12,006 nucleotides of DNA, taken from the NCBI RefSeq assembly GCF_001949145.1, contig NW_019091358.1, forward strand, positions 1,601,838-1,613,843, read 5' to 3'. Of the stretch, positions 8,136 to 12,006 are shown piece after piece. Each line of letters begins with the position of its first letter. Within the stretch, counting starts at the first letter, position 1. Position numbers and translations under genes: made by a program. Source of the stretch: Acanthaster planci. Taxonomy: Eukaryota > Echinodermata > Asteroidea > Valvatida > Acanthasteridae. Under the pieces are notes generated by a model that worked only from the letters and a program-made list of their open reading frames with translations, made no database searches and was not told where the DNA came from.

Positions 8136-8233
8136 AACTGGGATACTCCACGTACTGTGTCGACTTCGAGGGCGCGCACGAGGAAGTTCAACACAGAAAG
8201 CCGCGGCGAAGATGAAGATGTGCTCAAACGGCA
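8136..8233 (-). other. Candidate 98-nt exon with consensus donor
   Basis: On the minus strand CAGTTC|GTAAGTATG gives a near-perfect donor at 8135-8127. A weaker acceptor (AATTTCACATTAG, ending 8234) would start the exon at 8233. Two frames are open throughout. One reads Ser-rich then SVLNFLVRALEVDTVRGVSQ; the other is Phe/Ala-rich then Arg-rich. The segment is richer in CpG than its flanks, which would suit a first exon. No family was recognised. The donor is the only strong evidence. Confidence 0.25.
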
Positions 8234-8573
8234 CTAATGTGAAATTCCTTAGCTATCTGTCTGGCACAGCCTACTTCACTCGACACACTTCTGGAAAGTT
8301 TATAAAGTGAGGTTTCCGTGTCCTTAAATTACAAAAAAGAAAACTGTTATACCGTGTCAACTCTGTAAAAGGGGAGGGGCACGAACCATTAGTCGATTTG
8401 GATATTACCGCTAATGAGTCATTAGGGCGACATTCCCATAAGAACGTGCATAATTCAATATTCCCTAGTCTGAACTGAACCAAACTTTGTATGTTTTCAA
8501 TTTAGACGCTAATCTATCATCTCTCAAAATTTCCAGTGAGACAAAATTCGGCCTCCCTCTGGTAGTTTGAAAA

Positions 8574-8599
8574 TAGGGAGACACTGAAATGTCTCCCTA
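8574..8599. repeat. Perfect 10-bp inverted repeat, TAGGGAGACA/TGTCTCCCTA
   Basis: The arms flank a 6-nt loop (CTGAAA). A third TGTCTCCC lies at 8640-8647 inside ACCACAAAATGTCTCCC (8631-8647). The complement of that stretch nearly matches GGAGACATTTTAGTGGT at 7449-7465, differing by one extra base. These may be pieces of one short dispersed repeat. Stem-loop formation is certain on paper; any role is unknown. Confidence 0.6.
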
Positions 8600-8739
8600 C
8601 AAGCCGATGTATCCTTAATGCTGAAAATTTACCACAAAATGTCTCCCAAAAGACCTATTTGTAAATATAAGTGTTACTCTTTCCACGTACATTGCTTTTC
8701 CGCAATGTAGATATGAAGTCGTATAACGACTGCACTCTC

Positions 8740-8985
8740 TCAAGGTTCTTCGTCGGATTTTCGGACTGGAAAGAAAATCGCCCATCGCTCGGTGGCGCTA
8801 TTTATTGGCCTGTCCGTTAGAAGGATGTAGGCGCACACGGTGCACTCTTTTGAGGGCCTTGGGCTGGGCGTTCGCGGTAAGAAAAAATTGCATGGCAGTG
8901 CTTGCTTGTATACTTCGTAATGTGCCGTGCACATACCACGTTGACATAGAGTGCTAACACAAAACTGCCAGTTCAGAGGATCCAT
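8740..8985 (-). other. 81-codon ATG-initiated frame in a GC/CpG-richer patch
   Basis: The frame starts at ATG (8985-8983) six bases after an in-frame stop and ends at TGA. Its DNA is clearly richer in G+C and CpG than its surroundings. The translation begins MDPLNWQFCVSTLCQRG, has six cysteines, a proline-rich middle (RTPSPRPSKE) and an acidic end (VRKSDEEP). No domain was recognised. It could be a small gene, a first exon, or simply a CpG-rich regulatory patch that happens to lack stops. The start context is poor at -3 and good at +4 (G). Confidence 0.2.
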
Positions 8986-9535
8986 TCGTCACCATCAGTC
9001 ACGTCCAGGGTAGAGTTCCCTTTAGGCTAATTATTCACTGCCGTGAAGTTGAATGGGCCTAGTTTCAAGAAGATCAACAACAGTTCGGCACCATTTCCCT
9101 TGTGATTTTTTACTGTTTACAGTGGCACGAAGGAGTTTTTTGCACACTTTGCCGAACGGTTTCGATTAGTCCCGTGGCTTGTTGGTTATGATATCTAGTC
9201 AATGCCATAAAGAACACTGCTCGATTTAAAAACCATTAGCGCACCTTTTCCCTGCTACGATTGTAATTGGTGCATGGAAACTACTCGTGTAGTGCACGGT
9301 TCACCTTTTGTTCGGTGGTTCACCCGGTATCCTGCAGTTACCATTTCACTCTTTCATCAATAGGTTATTGTCGCGAATGGAAAGGGAAAAGAAAAAAGCT
9401 TCTGATATTCGATAGTGTTTCACCGTCAGGGTATGTCTGGAAAACGATTTGTGCATTTGCTGTCGGCATGACCACTGTTGCATTACTGAGTTATCGCGGG
9501 GGCGCCGCGTGCGCTCTAAAACTTCGGAACGTAAC
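8986..9535. other. No gene recognised
   Basis: Overlapping frames on both strands (9267-9539 plus, starting at TTG; 9346-9567 minus) are of similar length and lack signatures. AGG|GTATGT near 9431 is a fair plus-strand donor without a clear acceptor partner. Confidence 0.35.
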
Positions 9536-10026
9536 TTAGTGATGGGTGTCTGACCATAGTATGACATACATGTGGTCTATTCCTGTGTGCGAACGGAGTA
9601 CTGCCTCAAATGATGTGATTGTTGGGGAAAGAAATTCAGAGAATTTGCTCCTTTGAAACAGCATCGATTTCTGTGCCTCGGGATTTAATGAGGCATGATG
9701 ATGAAGTAGGCTAACTCCAAGTCTCGTCAATATACGCAGATTGAGAGGAGACAGAAAATGGACGTGCCTGTTGTAATATGGTTGTTTACTTGACGGTAGA
9801 GACTTCAAGGTTGCGTATCTTCAGGCAAGTCTGTGTTCAAGTTCTTAAGGACTACCATTTGGAATGAACTCAAGATTCTGACTGAGGCTTCAATGATACG
9901 GACTGCATCGCAATTATCCTCCTTCGACGTTAAACTTAACCTGGAAAATGTTGGATGGCCTATAACCGCCCCAGGAAAATACTGTTCATGGCTGACATTT
10001 CTCATAGCCCTGTAACTAAGTGGCAC
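9536..10026 (-). other. Two consecutive minus-strand frames meeting with a frame change; possible broken coding sequence
   Basis: One frame runs from 10026 to a TGA at 9807-9805, and the next (9808-9536, to TAA) opens just upstream of that stop, so 491 bp is open apart from a single shift near 9806-9820. Both translations are protein-like: the first has EDNCDAVRIIEASVRIL, the second LNPEAQKSMLFQRSKFSEF. No family was recognised. The plus strand is also open for 64 codons over 9825-10015 after an acceptor-like GTATCTTCAG, so at most one strand is real. A frameshifted pseudogene, an assembly error or chance are all possible. Confidence 0.2.
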
Positions 10027-10044
10027 CTTTGGTTTTTGTTGTAG

Positions 10045-10123
10045 GAACTAAATTTTCCACATGCAGAGAAGAACAAGAGAAATATGTTGATCCTCAAGAT
10101 TCTGGAAACTCTATGAGAATCAG
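10045..10123 (+). other. Candidate 79-nt internal coding exon
   Basis: A good acceptor (GGTTTTTGTTGTAG, ending 10044) and a consensus donor (AATCAG|GTAAGAA, starting 10124) bound 79 nt. One of the three frames is open throughout, entering in phase 1 and leaving in phase 2; the others stop. It reads TKFSTCREEQEKYVDPQDSG and then NSMRI, charged and hydrophilic with one cysteine, plausible for an extracellular or linker segment. No domain can be named from 25 residues. A phase-compatible downstream exon may lie at 11441. This is the best plus-strand exon in the window. Confidence 0.45.
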
Positions 10124-11440
10124 GTAAGAAATTTTTCTACGTAAATTATTCCCGTTCGAGATTTTACTTTAGAGGCGCAGTACGTATTGATTACCTTGGG
10201 ATTATGATTTGGATAGGACAGCGAAAAGATAAATTTCAGGGAGGGGACGTTTAAGGGGAAGTTTAAACGGGTGCTCTCGTAGTCGCATTGCCGAACTCTC
10301 TACCTTCTTATACTGTATTGTTCGTAAATGCACACCCAGGCAAAGCAATTAAATAACTATCACGTGCTGAAAGACTAATGGCACTTCACTCACGCGTCTG
10401 TAAGTTTAACGGGTGCGTGCATTGGGCATTCACAGCACTATATTGGTCAAAAAGCATTTAACGCGCGCGTACCACCTTGTCCACTCGCGTTTTGGCACTG
10501 CAGTTATGGCTTTTAATTCTGGTGTCCGAATCACCCTATATAAACACAGTGATTGATGGTCAACTATATTTAGTGATTTCTTTCTCACATTTTTCGAATT
10601 CCATACCCACACAACAAACAAACTTCGCTGGCCCCAGTTCATGCGAGTTCAGGCCAGATCCGTCCACTTCCTCCGCCGTGGACATCGTCGCTCACAATTT
10701 TTCTCTGAGCTTTCATTACCAAACTTTTCCAAATGTTTATCAAGCAAAGCGGTCATCAAAATAATTTTGGAAGTTCCTATCCCATATCTTGTAAATCAAT
10801 CATACTAAACTTGACCTCACAACTCCGGCTGGACAGTCTCTTTTTTATCTGCTCGGACTTCATCATTTTTTTCGTGCAGCGCTTTAACTGTGAAATGTTT
10901 ACGCTTGAATGTACCAATTATTCAGATGGGGAACTCTAGAGCATTTTCTAAATTGCCCATTATGTACACCTTGAAGAAAATAATACTCGAAGTTTAACTC
11001 TTAGTGGAAACAACTCCGTTGTTCCTTGACATCTCCTCGGACATCCAAGGGCAGCTGCAAGTTGGTAACGCGTAATTCATATCTTTAAATTTGATTTGTA
11101 TACACAGACTTTGGTGTACTGAATATTCTGTAAAAGAGTTAAGCATACACATATTCTGGACTTGCCCATAAACCAATTGTAGGCTCTGTCTTGCACGTCC
11201 GTGCTGGATCTTGAACCATTTCATAGTGATGATGCCGGCCGATGTTGCTACTCCACCACGATTAACCAGGGCAGGAGGCCCATAATTATGTCCGCGCAAA
11301 GTTCCGATACGTACGAAATTTGCTATCAGAATATCTCGTATAGCTCAGTTGCCCCAGCTTCACATGGTCTCGTCCACTTTTTTGATTGACGCACATACCC
11401 TATTTGTTTATTTGGTTTGTAGGTAAAACCGCTTCCCCAG
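10124..11440. other. Possible intron; several weak signals but no recognised gene
   Basis: If the exons at 10045 and 11441 belong together, this is their intron. It contains an E-box CACGTG (10361-10366), a TATA-like box, and a strong acceptor (TTTTTTTCGTGCAG ending 10879) followed by open frames of about 19 and 38 codons. At 10994-11299 (minus) and 11173-11389 (plus) two protein-like frames overlap antisense. The plus one has more G/C-ending codons, but neither has a good donor or a signature. Confidence 0.35.
10537..10544 (+). promoter_or_regulatory. TATA-like box
   Basis: TATATAAA preceded by CACCC is a strong match to the TATA consensus, with an initiator-like TCAACTA about 20 bp downstream and an E-box 170 bp upstream. 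No convincing first exon follows, and such matches are common in AT-rich DNA. Confidence 0.2.
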
Positions 11441-11568
11441 GAATGCGCACGTGCCTCTTCTGGGGACTCACGCCTTTGAGCTGAACTTGATCACCTTTGT
11501 CATGTCTTGCATAAAACTTTCAGTGCTGCGTAAAGTCACTGTGCGTATTTTCTGGTTTTACCCTGCAA
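11441..11568 (+). other. Candidate 128-nt exon, phase-compatible with the one at 10045
   Basis: An acceptor (CCGCTTCCCCAG, ending 11440) and a good donor (CCTGCAA|GTGAGTG, starting 11569) bound 128 nt. In the phase left by the 10045-10123 exon the frame is open throughout: HVPLLGTHAFELNLITFVMSC, then basic and aromatic residues (LRKVTVRIFWFYP). It leaves in phase 1. A better pyrimidine tract and TAG lie 18 bp upstream, but using that acceptor puts a stop at once into the frame. No family was recognised and the hydrophobic stretch could be a membrane segment. Weak without a third exon. Confidence 0.22.
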
Positions 11569-12006
11569 GTGAGTGTGACCCAAGGTAAACATTGTCGTTA
11601 GAAGGTGCTGACCGTCACTTAAATGTGAGAAATTTCCAAGTAAGGAATAGAATGCATGCAGATGAAGATAATGCTGTAAAGATCAAGGAAGAATCTACAG
11701 CAAAAAAGAAATATGTTATCAATTAAGTGCGTGGCATACAACTGATGTACATCCACATCAACACTTTATTTATGGATATCACTGCATAATTTTCGAATTA
11801 CAAGAGTCAATTCTTAAGCTAACAACCACAAGTAATATCTGATCCAGTAACATTGCAAACATGCCCCCCTCTTACTCTGGAACCCGTCAGATTAGTGAAA
11901 TAGGAATTCAAATCCCTCACGTGCGATTGAGTCTAGGCCTATATCTGGTACACTAGGCCTGAACCGGCACAGGGAGTCGTCCACTCAGCTGTCAGTGTCA
12001 CAATGT
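11569..12006. other. No gene recognised
   Basis: AT-rich, with stops in all frames until the last 80 bases. The final 26 codons (plus strand) are open at the edge after a TAG near 11934, without further support. TAGGCCTA lies at 11934-11941 with a partial copy 20 bp on, and CACGTG at 11920. Confidence 0.4.

Noticed and set aside
11338-11385. tRNA-like A box (TAGCTCAGTTG) followed by a weak B box and T6
   Set aside because: The spacing between boxes is about 24 nt instead of about 44, the B-box match is poor, and no cloverleaf or acceptor stem can be drawn.

Overview
The window looks like animal nuclear DNA, and most of it does not code. It has no bacterial operon layout, and in most frames reading frames stop within about 100 codons. 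The convincing coding signals are short exon-like stretches next to consensus splice sites. The palindrome TAGGCCTA occurs exactly three times in 12 kb, and the clearest protein is a secreted PAN/apple-domain protein. Both fit an invertebrate deuterostome (amphioxus, hemichordate or echinoderm type), but the lineage is an inference. One base (8054) is N, as expected of a draft assembly.

Left end (1-2360, minus strand): a PAN/apple gene starts at an ATG at 364 and runs off the left edge with 121 open codons, made of a signal peptide and one four-cysteine apple core. An acceptor with a branch point lies just upstream, and a well-bounded 97-nt exon (1531-1627) could be its upstream untranslated exon. 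Further upstream (2024 to about 2294) lies a decayed second copy of the PAN exon in the same orientation, with compensating frameshifting deletions and one cysteine lost from each expected disulfide. A 124-bp foldback element (1886-2009) sits 14 bp from the end of that copy.

Middle (2361-9535): AT-rich, mostly anonymous sequence. It holds several low-confidence exon candidates (2625-2848 plus; 3208-3543, 8136-8233 and 8740-8985 minus). Short palindromes and foldbacks are also present (7298, 7924, 8574). The region 4954-5467 has a G-rich run and a pair of inverted GGGTGCACCC motifs that could be the ends of a small transposon.

Right end (9536-12006): a good candidate internal exon on the plus strand (10045-10123, strong acceptor and donor, one open frame), a phase-compatible possible partner (11441-11568), a TATA-like box at 10537, and two minus-strand frames that meet with a frame change near 9806. 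No rRNA, tRNA, CRISPR array or complete transposase was recognised.

Only the PAN gene and its decayed copy can be tied to a known family. Their shared orientation and 2-kb spacing indicate local tandem duplication followed by loss of the upstream copy.
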